Shown: positions 9,175 to 18,130 of the stretch, in pieces | How the letters are laid out: each line of letters opens with the position of its first letter | How positions within the stretch are numbered: position 1 is the first letter of the stretch | Assembly (NCBI GenBank): GCA_945903305.1 | Contig: CAMDOA010000011.1 | Span: 1 to 57,633, forward strand | DNA: 57,633 nucleotides | Source: Chitinophaga pinensis | Lineage (GTDB): Bacteria; Bacteroidota; Bacteroidia; Chitinophagales; UBA10324 | Reading direction: 5' to 3' | Notes under the pieces: generated by a model | Told to the model about the DNA's origin: nothing | What the model saw: the letters and a program-made list of their open reading frames with translations, nothing else | The model's database searches: none | Program-made: the position numbers and the translations under genes

Positions 9175-11081
9175 CTCTTCGATAAAGTATTGTGAATAAT
9201 ATTGGAATTGAAAACCTGAATGTATGCTTCGATTTGAGTGGTCAGTTTTTCAGCAATCTGTTTTTGCTCGTTCACTAAATTATTTTTCAGGAGCGGGTCA
9301 CGAATGTAATCATAGAGTTCAACCGGCTTTTCTCCATCGTACAGCAAACTGTAACGGTCATTCATAATCTGAAAAATATTTCCAAGAGAGTTCACTGTCA
9401 CTCTTTCCTTTTCATTTGAAAACATGTCGTGCCCGAAGGAAACAAATAGTTTATCGTATCCGACATAATTCAAAACAGTTGGCAGAATATCTGTTTGTTG
9501 AACCACTTCATCATTTCTTCCTTTCAATAAATTATTTCCGGGTTGAAATAAAATAATCGGAATGCGATACATGCCCACTCTAGTTTTATAAAACTCATCA
9601 GCTGTTGGACCTGTGTGGTCTGAAGTGATAACAAACAAAGTATTGTTGTACCACGATTGCTTTGAAGCCGTTTTAAAAAATTCTCGCAATGAGTAATCAG
9701 TGTACCGAATCACTTCTTCAATAGGTTCTTTCCCTTGCTTGAATTTTCCGTGATACTTTTCGGGAATGGTGAATGGATGATGTGAAGTCAACGAAAAGAT
9801 TGCTCCGAGAAAAGGTTGCTGCATTTCATCCAGCTTTCCACTGAAGTATTGAAAAAACGGTTCATCAAAAATTCCCCACACTTTATCATCATCTGCAAGA
9901 TTCGGATATTCATTCTTCCCGAAATATTTATCGAAGCCTGAACCCAAAATATATTTATTAAAATTCATTGTGCCATTTGAACCACCATGAAAAAAAGCTG
10001 TGCTGTATCCATCTTCATTCAGATAAGTTGCAATCGTGTTCATCTTCAAATCGGGATAACTACCATAATTTAAAAGCGGTTCATTCACTAATCCAGGAAC
10101 AGAAGAAAGCACCGCTGGAATTCCTTCAATTGATTTTTTACCATTTGCCCAGCCATTTGTAAATGCCATTCCTTGGTGCATCAATGAATCAAGAAACGGC
10201 ATGCAGCCTTGATTGCTATTAATAAATCCGCTGTACTCCCGCGAAAAACTTTCGAGAATAATAACCACCACATTTAATTTTTTCTTTTCCGGATTATAAA
10301 TACTCGGCGGTTTTCCGTTGAACGATTGAATGATATTGCAGTACTGTTTTGCTTTTTCTTCTGTCAGGTATTTTTTCTCTTCCAGTTTTTTATGCTCCAG
10401 TGAATACAACAAAGTGAAAGAAGTGTTTTGCGCCAGGGCATTCATTGAAGCAGGAAAATGAGAATCACCGCTGTTTGGAGTTAAAGATTGCTTCGAGATA
10501 TTTCCTCTCGCTGCAATAAATAAAAATGAAACAATCATTAAAGTTGAAATCAGTTTTGATTTATTGAATGAGTTGAAATTAAAATTCAATTCATTCCATC
10601 GAAAAGTTTTACGATACAAAAATTCGGCGAACAAAAACATTACCACAATCATTAACAACAAGTACCAGAAATCGCGGATGAAGGCGGGCATGAGTGTTGG
10701 CGCATCGTGCTGCATGAATACAATGTCGCTGGTGATTCGCTTGAAGGAATATTTGAAGTAGGCGAAATCAGATGCTTCGAAAATCAGCGCCACACTATTT
10801 ACCAAGTAGAAAAGTATTTTCTGAATGGCTTGATAAAAATTTGTTTCCCAGAATTTATTCGGCAACAGGTGCAACACAATGAACAAACTGTTCAATACCA
10901 CAATGGCTGAAACATCGAATCGGATTCCATAAATAAAAATCCAGCATCCTTCAGAAAAAGAAATGGGTGGAAACAAATCCGCATTGAAAAAATAAAATAA
11001 CACTCTGCAAATCGAAAACAGCAACAGCAAAATGGCGAGTCGCTTCAGCAGAATAATAATATGTTGAATCTCTTTGAACAC
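9171..11081 (-). CDS. LTA-synthase family sulfatase-fold phosphotransferase
   Basis: A 636-residue membrane protein with about five N-terminal membrane segments (to about residue 190) and a periplasmic alkaline-phosphatase-superfamily domain. The metal-binding ILESFSREYSG is followed by the nucleophile region NGKKSIEGIPAVL, where Ser takes the place of the Thr of Gram-positive LtaS, as is usual in Bacteroidota. Later metal ligands are in FFHGGSNG and ITSDHTGP. It likely transfers phosphoglycerol or a similar head group to an envelope glycan or lipid. The start is GTG (11079-11081), which sits in the 3' arm of a small hairpin (CACTTT/AAAGTG on the minus strand). Its stop overlaps the lipid kinase gene. 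Confidence 0.9.
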   Translation of the reverse strand: MFKEIQHIIILLKRLAILLLLFSICRVLFYFFNADLFPPISFSEGCWIFIYGIRFDVSAIVVLNSLFIVLHLLPNKFWETNFYQAIQKILFYLVNSVALIFEASDFAYFKYSFKRITSDIVFMQHDAPTLMPAFIRDFWYLLLMIVVMFLFAEFLYRKTFRWNELNFNFNSFNKSKLISTLMIVSFLFIAARGNISKQSLTPNSGDSHFPASMNALAQNTSFTLLYSLEHKKLEEKKYLTEEKAKQYCNIIQSFNGKPPSIYNPEKKKLNVVVIILESFSREYSGFINSNQGCMPFLDSLMHQGMAFTNGWANGKKSIEGIPAVLSSVPGLVNEPLLNYGSYPDLKMNTIATYLNEDGYSTAFFHGGSNGTMNFNKYILGSGFDKYFGKNEYPNLADDDKVWGIFDEPFFQYFSGKLDEMQQPFLGAIFSLTSHHPFTIPEKYHGKFKQGKEPIEEVIRYTDYSLREFFKTASKQSWYNNTLFVITSDHTGPTADEFYKTRVGMYRIPIILFQPGNNLLKGRNDEVVQQTDILPTVLNYVGYDKLFVSFGHDMFSNEKERVTVNSLGNIFQIMNDRYSLLYDGEKPVELYDYIRDPLLKNNLVNEQKQIAEKLTTQIEAYIQVFNSNIIHNTLSKR

Positions 11082-11129
11082 TTTCAGTTTTGAAAAGTGA
11101 AACTAATGGAGAAAAATGGCAGCGTGAAT

Positions 11130-11966
11130 TTACTTCACCGCTTTCAAACTCAAATCCAGACTGGTGTAACTGTGCGTGAGCGCACCGACCGAAATAAAAT
11201 CAACTCCGGTTTCGGCATACGCACGAATGGTTTCTAAAGTTATTCCACCGGAAACTTCTGTTTCAAATTTCTTGTCAATCAGTTTCAAAGCTTCACGAAT
11301 CAATTCGGGCGCGAAATTGTCGAGCATAATTCGATTCACATTTCCGGTTGCTAAAACCTGTTTGACTTCATCCAGATTTCTGGTTTCAATTTCAATCGGA
11401 ATCTTTAAATTATTTTCCTTCAGATAAATATTGGCTTTTTCTATTGCCGGTTTAATTCCTCCTGCGTAATCAACATGATTGTCTTTTATCAGAATCATAT
11501 CATACAAACCAAAGCGATGATTTTCGCCGCCACCAATTTTCACTGCCCACTTTTCTGCTGCGCGAAAAAGAGGAGTTGTTTTTCTGGTATCTAAAATTTT
11601 TGTTTGAGTAGCTTCAACTGCATCTACATATTTTTTGGTGAGTGTAGCAATACCGCTCATCCGCTGCATGCAATTCAACACCAATCGCTCGCACGAAAGA
11701 ATATTTCTTTCTGCTCCCTGCACTTCTAAAATTTTATCGCCTGATTTTATTGCAGCACCATCATTTATAAAAACGGTTACATCCAGTGTTGCATCAAAGT
11801 ACCAGAAGATCATTTGTGCTAATTCAACACCCGCAACAATGCCATCGGCTTTCGCCCACAGAATAGCTTTTCCATTTTGTCCTTCGGGAATTGTTGAAAG
11901 TGAAGTGTGGTCGCCTTCGCGAATATCTTCTTCAAAAGCGGCGGTGATAAATTCTTTCCAGTCCAT
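11130..11966 (-). CDS. nadC: Nicotinate-nucleotide pyrophosphorylase (carboxylating)
   Basis: A 278-residue quinolinate phosphoribosyltransferase that makes nicotinate mononucleotide from quinolinate and PRPP in de novo NAD synthesis. Typical motifs are EDIREGDHTS at residues 14-23, ERLVLNCMQRMSGIAT, LDTRKTTPLFRAAEKWAVKIGGGENHRFGL split over the middle of the protein, IKDNH, and the C-terminal VSGGIT and FISVGALTHS phosphate-binding loops. Length is standard. Its ATG directly follows the stop of the upstream DUF4783 gene (no gap), so the two are co-transcribed. Confidence 0.97.
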   Translation of the reverse strand: MDWKEFITAAFEEDIREGDHTSLSTIPEGQNGKAILWAKADGIVAGVELAQMIFWYFDATLDVTVFINDGAAIKSGDKILEVQGAERNILSCERLVLNCMQRMSGIATLTKKYVDAVEATQTKILDTRKTTPLFRAAEKWAVKIGGGENHRFGLYDMILIKDNHVDYAGGIKPAIEKANIYLKENNLKIPIEIETRNLDEVKQVLATGNVNRIMLDNFAPELIREALKLIDKKFETEVSGGITLETIRAYAETGVDFISVGALTHSYTSLDLSLKAVK

Positions 11967-12362
11967 TTATTGTTTTTCGAAACGAAGTTCTTTTATCAGG
12001 CTCGCACCTGTTTTATTACGCACTAAAAAATAAACCCGGAACGAACCGCCTGTGCTGGTCATGGTTCCGATTCCATATTGAGAACCTTCGGATGAAGTGC
12101 CGCGGTGAATTAAAGAAAATGACCTCACCGGATATTTTAAAAAGAAATCGCGTACAACCATTTGCGCCTGTGCCTTGCTGTAAACTGATTCCTTATCGAG
12201 TATAGTAATATCAACGCTTGCATCAAAATATTGTGAAAGTGTTGCCGCATTTCCACTTTTGATGGCTGATGCAATTGTATCTAACACATCTGCTGAACTG
12301 ACCAATTTTAATGATGACACCAAAATTGTAAGTGTTAATGCGATGGAGATTGTTTTTTTCAT
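11967..12362 (-). CDS. DUF4783 secreted protein
   Basis: 131 residues from the ATG at 12362, chosen because it opens a good signal peptide (MKKTISIALTLTILVSSLKLVSSADV); the frame extends upstream to 12419 without a signal-like start. The mature part (IASAIKSGNAATLSQYFDASVDITI, VYSKAQAQMVVRDFF, HRGTSSEGSQYGIGTM, then GGSFRVYF and KTGASLIKELRFE) fits DUF4783, an NTF2-like small domain of Bacteroidota. Function is unknown. The placement immediately before nadC recurs in the phylum, but no NAD role is established. Confidence 0.88.
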   Translation of the reverse strand: MKKTISIALTLTILVSSLKLVSSADVLDTIASAIKSGNAATLSQYFDASVDITILDKESVYSKAQAQMVVRDFFLKYPVRSFSLIHRGTSSEGSQYGIGTMTSTGGSFRVYFLVRNKTGASLIKELRFEKQ

Positions 12363-12494
12363 TTGTTTGGAGAGAGCGTTTTGATTTTCCAGAATCCTTA
12401 AAGCCAAATTCTTTGCCAACTATTCGATACTTCAAAAATAAGGTGCAATTGATAAAAACCGCAATTGAATTTTACGGTTCTTTCCAACATCGCA

Positions 12495-12523
12495 TTCAGC
12501 TTTGAATTTTCAGCATAGTTTTG
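12495..12523 (+). promoter_or_regulatory. Predicted promoter of gpmI with very short leader
   Basis: TAGTTTTG (12516-12523) is a full match to TAnnTTTG, and TTC at 12495-12497 lies 18 bases upstream as a weak -33 element. Only six bases separate the -7 box from the gpmI ATG (12530), so transcription should begin at or within a few bases of the start codon. Confidence 0.5.
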
Positions 12524-12529
12524 CGCGCA

Positions 12530-14053
12530 ATGAAAAAAGCGATATTGATTATAATGGATGGTTTGGGCCATGGAAAAGTTCCAGCGGCTGATGCAATTCA
12601 ACAATCTAAGGCCACTTATGTAAAAAGTTTGTATAGCCGGTTTTCAAATACAGAATTACGAACCGATGGTGAGGCAGTTGGTTTGCCTGATGGCCAAATG
12701 GGAAATTCGGAAGTCGGTCATTTAAATATTGGTGCAGGGCGAGTGGTGTTTCAGGAACTGGTTCGCATCAACAAAGCAATTCGCGAAAAAACCTTGAACA
12801 CAAATTCGGAATTGCTCAGCACTTTAAATTATGCTATAACAAACAACTGCAATCTTCATTTGATGGGATTGGTTTCAAATGGTGGTGTGCATTCTTCCAT
12901 CGAACATTTAAAAGCGTTGCTCGATATTGCAAAAGAGAGTGGTGTAAAAAAAGTTTTCGTTCATGTGTTTACTGATGGAAGAGATACTGACCCTAAAAGC
13001 GGTTTTGGTTTTGTTGAAGAATTGCAAAATCATTTATCAAAATCAACAGGAACAATTGCTTCATTGATTGGAAGATATTATGCCATGGACAGGGATAACA
13101 GATGGGAACGCGTGAAACAGGCTTATGATTTATTGGTGAATGGAGAAGGAGAACCAAGTAAAAATATTTTGCAATCCATTACAGATTCATACAACAAAGG
13201 AGTGACTGATGAATTTATAGAACCAATTATTAGTGTTGATGAAAATGGAAAACCATTGGCAATTATAAAAGAAGATGACGCAGTTGTCTGTTTCAATTTC
13301 AGAACTGATCGTTGTCGGGAAATAACCAAGGCTCTGACTCAACAGGAATTTCCGGAGCAGGAAATGAAGCCGTTGAAATTGAATTACACCACTATGACCA
13401 TTTACGATCATTCATTTAAAAATGTACACAACATTTTTACGAATGAAGATATGAGCATGACCTTGGGTGAAGTGATTGCAAATAATGGTTTGAAACAAAT
13501 TCGGATTGCAGAGACAGAAAAATATCCGCATGTATCTTTTTTCTTTTCAGGTGGAAGAGAAAAACCTTTTGATGGCGAAAAGCGAATGATGATTCCATCG
13601 CCTAAAGTTGCGACTTATGATTTACAACCCGAGATGAGTGCTTTTGAAGTGAAGAATGCAATTGTTGCGGAACTGAATAACAAAAGCGCCGATTTTATTT
13701 GTTTGAATTTTGCGAATGCAGATATGGTTGGTCACACCGGAGTTTTTACCGCTGTGATGAAAGCTGTTGAAACAGTTGACCAATGTGTAAACGAAGTGGT
13801 TGAAACTGCTTTGGATAATGATTACACTGTTTTTCTCACTGCCGACCATGGCAATGCTGATTACATGATTAATGAAGATGGAACACCGAACACGGTGCAC
13901 ACAAGAAATCCGGTTCCATTTTTTCTGATTGACAGAAACTATAAACCAACACTAAAGCCCGGAAAACTTTCGGATCTTGCTCCAACCATATTAAAAATTA
14001 TGGGGTTGGTACAACCAAAAGAAATGACTGGCGAAATATTAATTACACAATGA
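12530..14053 (+). CDS. gpmI: 2,3-bisphosphoglycerate-independent phosphoglycerate mutase
   Basis: 507 residues from the ATG at 12530; an in-frame TTG at 12521 lies inside the -7 box and is unlikely to be used. The enzyme interconverts 3- and 2-phosphoglycerate in glycolysis using two Mn ions. Seen motifs: IIMDGLGHG (metal Asp), the nucleophile serine in MGNSEVGHLNIGAGR (about residues 57-71), HVFTDGRDTDP, IGRYYAMDRDNRWER, NFRTDR, and the metal ligands of NFANADMVGHTG and TADHGNADYM. Full length for the family. Its stop overlaps the following lipoprotein ATG by four bases (14050-14053). Confidence 0.97.
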   Translation: MKKAILIIMDGLGHGKVPAADAIQQSKATYVKSLYSRFSNTELRTDGEAVGLPDGQMGNSEVGHLNIGAGRVVFQELVRINKAIREKTLNTNSELLSTLNYAITNNCNLHLMGLVSNGGVHSSIEHLKALLDIAKESGVKKVFVHVFTDGRDTDPKSGFGFVEELQNHLSKSTGTIASLIGRYYAMDRDNRWERVKQAYDLLVNGEGEPSKNILQSITDSYNKGVTDEFIEPIISVDENGKPLAIIKEDDAVVCFNFRTDRCREITKALTQQEFPEQEMKPLKLNYTTMTIYDHSFKNVHNIFTNEDMSMTLGEVIANNGLKQIRIAETEKYPHVSFFFSGGREKPFDGEKRMMIPSPKVATYDLQPEMSAFEVKNAIVAELNNKSADFICLNFANADMVGHTGVFTAVMKAVETVDQCVNEVVETALDNDYTVFLTADHGNADYMINEDGTPNTVHTRNPVPFFLIDRNYKPTLKPGKLSDLAPTILKIMGLVQPKEMTGEILITQ

Positions 14054-14619
14054 AAAAAATACTTGTTGCATTATTGATTATTACTTTTTTCAATTCGTGT
14101 TCTGATAATAAAAAAGATGCGATTCAAAATTCTTATTTTGATCTCAGTACTTTTATGAATAGCGAAATTGAAAAATTATATCAACACCAATTATCTGTTT
14201 TAAAAACGGCCATTGTAAATGGAGAATCAGAACAGCACCGTTACCCGGCCATTAATTGGAAACGGGAATTCGAAAGTTTTTATGCAGCTGACATTTATAA
14301 AACTTCTTTGAATGAAAAATACATGGTTGACACACTTGTTCATTCAACCGACAGTTCTAAAACTTTTATTATTCGGTATGTCGCAAAGGAGGAGGAATTA
14401 AAAACCAGAGTTATTGAAGTTTATTTCGATGCACAAAAAAATGTAACCTCAATAAAAGTGGAAATGTTTACAAAAAATTTTGTCGCTGTTTTGAGTGAAA
14501 GCTTGCTCTATTATCCAGGAAAATTTTACAGAATTGCCAATCAGGAAGAATCGCGCTGGTTTGGTAATGCAGAGTTTGTTATTGAAGGTCAAATAGAAAA
14601 ATGGAAGCCTGAAGAATAA
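14050..14619 (+). CDS. Predicted lipoprotein of unknown function
   Basis: 189 residues with a lipoprotein signal (MKKILVALLIITFFNSC, Cys at residue 17) and a soluble domain rich in charged residues; there is no family I recognise. The body has alternating strands after a long helix (SEIEKLYQHQLSVLKTAI), suggesting a helix plus beta-sheet module. It is translationally coupled to gpmI, and an inverted-repeat terminator follows 13 bases after its stop. The glycolytic neighbour probably reflects only co-transcription. Confidence 0.75.
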   Translation: MKKILVALLIITFFNSCSDNKKDAIQNSYFDLSTFMNSEIEKLYQHQLSVLKTAIVNGESEQHRYPAINWKREFESFYAADIYKTSLNEKYMVDTLVHSTDSSKTFIIRYVAKEEELKTRVIEVYFDAQKNVTSIKVEMFTKNFVAVLSESLLYYPGKFYRIANQEESRWFGNAEFVIEGQIEKWKPEE

Positions 14620-14631
14620 TCTGCAAATACA

Positions 14632-14660
14632 AAAGCCATCTGATAATCTCAGATGGCTTT
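14632..14660. terminator. Bidirectional intrinsic terminator
   Basis: A perfect 12-bp stem (AAAGCCATCTGA / TCAGATGGCTTT, 14632-14643 and 14649-14660) with a 5-base loop, A-rich on the left and T-rich on the right. It lies between convergent genes (lipoprotein + and HMA protein -) and can serve both. Confidence 0.88.
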
Positions 14661-14686
14661 CATAATACTTTCAGGAAGAAATATCA

Positions 14687-15046
14687 TCAGTGTCCGCCTT
14701 TCTGGCAACACTTCGGAAGCTGATTGTATGCTTCTTCATTAGCCAAAACCTCGTCGGCATCGTAACCCGTATTGCTAATGGCAGTTTTAATTTGAGCAAG
14801 CGTAATTATGGCCGGATCAAAAACAACCGTTAATTTATTGTTGTCAAGATTCAGGTCGTGCGATTTAATTCCATCTAATTTATTCAGTGCAGCTTCAATT
14901 CGTTCCTTGCACTCACCGCATTGCGATGATGTAAGAATCACTGCTTTTTCTTTTCCGCCTGCAAGTGAGGCAAAAGTTTTTGTTGTAAATAAGCTTGCAA
15001 ATCCTGCAAATAAAAATGCGATGATGATGAATTTGTTTTTGTTCAT
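14687..15046 (-). CDS. Secreted heavy-metal-associated (HMA) domain protein
   Basis: 119 residues from the ATG at 15046, which opens a signal peptide (to about residue 26, TTKTFA-S); the frame reaches further upstream but without a signal-like start. The mature protein is one HMA ferredoxin-like domain with the metal site SQCGECKERIEAALNKL (Cys43 and Cys46; GEC-type CxxC) and the fold's VVFDPAIITLAQIKTAISNTGYDAD. The tail adds KCCQKGGH, a second potential thiol/His metal site. It lies 74 bases downstream of a TonB-dependent receptor gene on the same strand. Binding of Cu or another soft metal in the periplasm is inferred. Confidence 0.9.
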   Translation of the reverse strand: MNKNKFIIIAFLFAGFASLFTTKTFASLAGGKEKAVILTSSQCGECKERIEAALNKLDGIKSHDLNLDNNKLTVVFDPAIITLAQIKTAISNTGYDADEVLANEEAYNQLPKCCQKGGH

Positions 15047-15120
15047 GATTATTTTTTTATTGGTTTTTAAAATCTGTGATTTCATTTTGTTTTGAATTTA
15101 AATTTTAATTAAAATTAATT

Positions 15121-17313
15121 TTATTTAAGTGTAAATCTGATTCCAGCATAAAACATTCTGCCAGTTAAAGGCCCCCACACCAATGACGAATCAAAATAGG
15201 GACCAAAAGGTTCATCGGCACTGATGATTGCATCTTTTTGGCGGAAATCATTCAGATTTTCTCCGCCAATATAAAATTCCCACCGATGCTTGATATAAGT
15301 TATTTGTCCGAGTGCTCTGAAATAAGATGGCGAATTCTGAGGCAAGCGGAATTCCTCCGGATTGTTTAAAGTAGAAGGTATGCGCTGTTCACCGACCCAC
15401 TGAACAGTAGCATCAAACTTCCAGTGGTTTTTTAAAGCGTATGCCGCATTAAACAAAGCGCGATGACGGGGTGTTAATGGTTTTTGAAGAAGTTGGTTAT
15501 TTAATGTTTGTTGCACATCGTTGAATTTATAAGCCAATCTGATTTCTAATTTTTCAATTAGAAAAAAATTGAAGGCAGCCTGAAAACTATTGGCAAACGA
15601 TTGACCATGCAGATTGCTCACATAAATAATTTGCGGCGATTGGTCGTAATCAAGCACCACCTGATTTACAAATTGAGTTCGGTAAAAATCAAGACTGAAA
15701 GTTGCTTCTCTGTTTTTTATATAAAAGCACTTAGTAAAATTTAATCCTCCGTTCCACGCACTTTCCAGATTTAGTTTTTCTTTAAAAATAATTGCTCTGG
15801 ATGTAGCCATGATTGCAGGATTTTCAGCAAACAAATTCACTGACCTGAATCCTCTTCCAACCGACATTCTTAATGTAGCATTTTTTGTAACTGCATACCT
15901 GATGTGCAGGCGAGGAGTTAAATTAATGTTCTCATTTACATAGTCAGTTCGTAAACCAAGTACTGCAGAAAAATTTTTCAAATCGTCATAAGTGTATTCG
16001 AAAAATGCACCCGGAATATTGTTTTTATACCCTGCATAAGTGGTATCAAAAACTTCTGAAGTATGATCAGCTAAAAATGTTCCGCCCAATCGGTAATTGT
16101 GTTTTGTATTTCCAATGATAGATTGCCAGATAAGATTAGCATAAAGTGTTTGCTCATTACCCGAATAATTTTTCAATCCGAAAAAACCTTTCTGCTCATG
16201 ATTAATGCCTGACAATTGAAGTCCGATACTCTGATAAACTTTATTGGGATTAAAACTCGTTTTGATAAATGCTTCCTGACGATTAACATCCATTTGAGTT
16301 TGAAATAAACCTGAGCCATTGTGTGCATGACCAGGCATTTGCCCGCCGTTTCGCGTATCATAAACCCATTTAGCACCAAACATTCCTTCAATGTGCTTGC
16401 CTGCTAAAAACTTCCAGCGATTCATTAATTGCAATTGTTGGTAGTCGGGTTGATCCATAAAAGTATCACCATTTTTATCCTGTGCATTTTTCATCTGGCT
16501 GCCACTTGCTAATAATAAAGTACTCAGTTTTTTATTGAATCGGTGGGCAAACTGCAAATTCAATTCGCCTCTTTCTTCTGAACTTCCATACATATTTATA
16601 AAAAACCGTTCTGCAGTTTCAGGTTTCTTTAATTCTACATTAATCTGTCCGGTGATGGATTCAAAACCGTTCGCGACACTTCCGGTTCCTTTGTTCAATT
16701 GAATAGATTCAACCCACGGGCCGGGTATCCAATTCATTCCGTTGTTTATGGCAAGGCCTCGAACCGTTGGCAGCACATCAGTCATTGTTTGAACATAAAT
16801 GCCTGACAAACCAAGCATCTGAATTTTTTTTGCACCTGTAACCGCATCAGTAAATGACACATCAATTGTTGGGTTCGATTCAAAACTTTCTGCCAGATTG
16901 CAACAAGCATTTTTTCTTAATTCAGTTGAAGTCAGTACTTCTGTTTTCAAAGTATTCAATGAACTGATGTAGGAATCAGATTTTTGCCCTTGAACAATCA
17001 CCTCATTCAATGTAACAGATTTTATAAGCACAATTTTAAAATCTGTGCCTTCGGTATTAATGGTGTCATTCACATAACCGATGTATGAAACAACAATTTT
17101 GTTTATTTTATTATCAGGCTTGAATAATTGAAATTTCCCGGCTTCATCAGTCACTGTTCCGGTATTGGTACCGGGAAAGAAAACATTGGCACCAATGATT
17201 GGAATTTCTTTTGCATCTGTATTTTTTTCGACTACTTTTCCTGTTAATTGTTGTGCCCGCGCCATTGAATAAGCACTGAACAGCACAAACAAGATTATAC
17301 TTATTGTTTTCAT
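15121..17313 (-). CDS. TonB-dependent receptor, probable metal-related
   Basis: A 730-residue outer-membrane receptor. It has a signal peptide (to about residue 20, ARAQ), a carboxypeptidase-regulatory-like beta-sandwich (QLTGKVVEKN...IGANVFFPGTNTGTVTDEAGKF, about 22-105), a plug domain (about 110-230) with a Cys pair in RKNACCNLAESFE and the TITGQ-like SVANGFESITGQINV, and then a 22-strand-type barrel ending ...MFYAGIRFTLK with a terminal aromatic-Leu-Lys. It sits between a secreted HMA-domain gene and a Cys-rich HYC_CC_PP-type gene, all on the same strand, so a heavy-metal complex is the likely substrate. The substrate is inferred only from context. Confidence 0.93.
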   Translation of the reverse strand: MKTISIILFVLFSAYSMARAQQLTGKVVEKNTDAKEIPIIGANVFFPGTNTGTVTDEAGKFQLFKPDNKINKIVVSYIGYVNDTINTEGTDFKIVLIKSVTLNEVIVQGQKSDSYISSLNTLKTEVLTSTELRKNACCNLAESFESNPTIDVSFTDAVTGAKKIQMLGLSGIYVQTMTDVLPTVRGLAINNGMNWIPGPWVESIQLNKGTGSVANGFESITGQINVELKKPETAERFFINMYGSSEERGELNLQFAHRFNKKLSTLLLASGSQMKNAQDKNGDTFMDQPDYQQLQLMNRWKFLAGKHIEGMFGAKWVYDTRNGGQMPGHAHNGSGLFQTQMDVNRQEAFIKTSFNPNKVYQSIGLQLSGINHEQKGFFGLKNYSGNEQTLYANLIWQSIIGNTKHNYRLGGTFLADHTSEVFDTTYAGYKNNIPGAFFEYTYDDLKNFSAVLGLRTDYVNENINLTPRLHIRYAVTKNATLRMSVGRGFRSVNLFAENPAIMATSRAIIFKEKLNLESAWNGGLNFTKCFYIKNREATFSLDFYRTQFVNQVVLDYDQSPQIIYVSNLHGQSFANSFQAAFNFFLIEKLEIRLAYKFNDVQQTLNNQLLQKPLTPRHRALFNAAYALKNHWKFDATVQWVGEQRIPSTLNNPEEFRLPQNSPSYFRALGQITYIKHRWEFYIGGENLNDFRQKDAIISADEPFGPYFDSSLVWGPLTGRMFYAGIRFTLK

Positions 17314-17394
17314 TGAAAATTAATTTGTTGATTAAATAGATTGGATGACTAAGCGCCTCACCACAAAATATATGTGGTTACAATAATGAAAATA

Positions 17395-17748
17395 TCAGAT
17401 TCGATAAGTTTGAAGGAAAGAAAAATCAGCTATTAATAGGGGAGGTGAAGAATCAATAAATTTATTCTTTATTGATACATAATTTATAGGTGAGAAAATA
17501 ATTTTTGCAATTAGTACAGCAATGTTTGTTGATGGGATTTCAACTTTCTGATTTTCAGCTGATCGGAAATCATTATTCAATTTTAAAAATACAGAAACCG
17601 ATGTGCAACAATCATTCTCTTCATTGCCGCAACAATTTGATTCACTTTTACATTTGCGCATATCGCAATTGTGTGATGTAATAATTACACCAGTAATGGC
17701 GACAGTGAAAATTAAAAGAAAGAAAATTGTTAAAACTCTTTTTATCAC
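17395..17748 (-). CDS. HYC_CC_PP-type small Cys-rich protein
   Basis: 117 residues starting at GTG (17746-17748). An N-terminal hydrophobic segment (residues 4-24) is followed by SHNCDMRKC, SNCCGNEENDCC and, near the end, SPPLL, the ordered H-x-C / C-C / P-P signature of a small Bacteroidota family. Seven cysteines within about 25 residues suggest metal or disulfide chemistry outside the cytoplasm. It is the first gene of the presumed metal set (with the TonB receptor and HMA protein). The promoter -7 box ends only four bases before the GTG. Confidence 0.75.
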   Translation of the reverse strand: MIKRVLTIFFLLIFTVAITGVIITSHNCDMRKCKSESNCCGNEENDCCTSVSVFLKLNNDFRSAENQKVEIPSTNIAVLIAKIIFSPINYVSIKNKFIDSSPPLLIADFSFLQTYRI

Positions 17749-17752
17749 GCCA

Positions 17753-17781
17753 CAAATTTAAGCTAATCTTGTCGAAAACAA
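17753..17781 (-). promoter_or_regulatory. Canonical promoter for the HYC_CC_PP gene, leaderless geometry
   Basis: On the minus strand TTG (17779-17781), an 18-base spacer and TAAATTTG (17753-17760) match the Bacteroidota consensus exactly. Four bases separate the box from the GTG start codon, so the mRNA should start at or next to the GTG. Confidence 0.65.
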
Positions 17782-17821
17782 CAAAACTGCAAAAAGGTTT
17801 TGCGCATTAAACATTTTATAA

Positions 17822-18004
17822 TTGGAAACAGCATACACCCCAAACGAAGATTATTACATTGATGAATCCGGATTACTGGTATTCACTGCCAAATATCACT
17901 TGAAACGCGGGTTTTGCTGTTTGAATGGTTGTAAACATTGTCCATATATTAAAAAAAATGAAAATGAAGCAGCATTCGACAATGATAAAAAGGAAGAAAC
18001 CTGA
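17822..18004 (+). CDS. DUF5522 small Cys-rich protein
   Basis: 60 residues, with the family core YYIDESGLLVFTAKYHLKRG followed by FCCLNGCKHCPY, four cysteines and a His that could hold a metal. The start must be TTG (17822): the preceding in-frame codon is a TAA and there is no ATG before the conserved region. The tail is acidic/basic. Function is unknown; the gene precedes queA by 126 bases and has its own upstream region shared with the divergent HYC_CC_PP gene. Confidence 0.85.
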   Translation: METAYTPNEDYYIDESGLLVFTAKYHLKRGFCCLNGCKHCPYIKKNENEAAFDNDKKEET

Positions 18005-18086
18005 TTGGTTTTTTGCTTTGATTTAGCTATAAAAACACAAAAGCAATTGAATTGAAAATAAATAATTTATAAGCCAAAGTTGCCAT

Positions 18087-18094
18087 TATATTTG
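18087..18094 (+). promoter_or_regulatory. Predicted -7 box upstream of queA
   Basis: TATATTTG matches TAnnTTTG exactly and is followed by GC, a frequent extension. The queA ATG is 36 bases downstream. The -33 element is weak (TTT at 18066-18068). Confidence 0.45.
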
Positions 18095-18130
18095 CGCACT
18101 CAAAAATAAAAAGCCGTAACTTTTTACATT

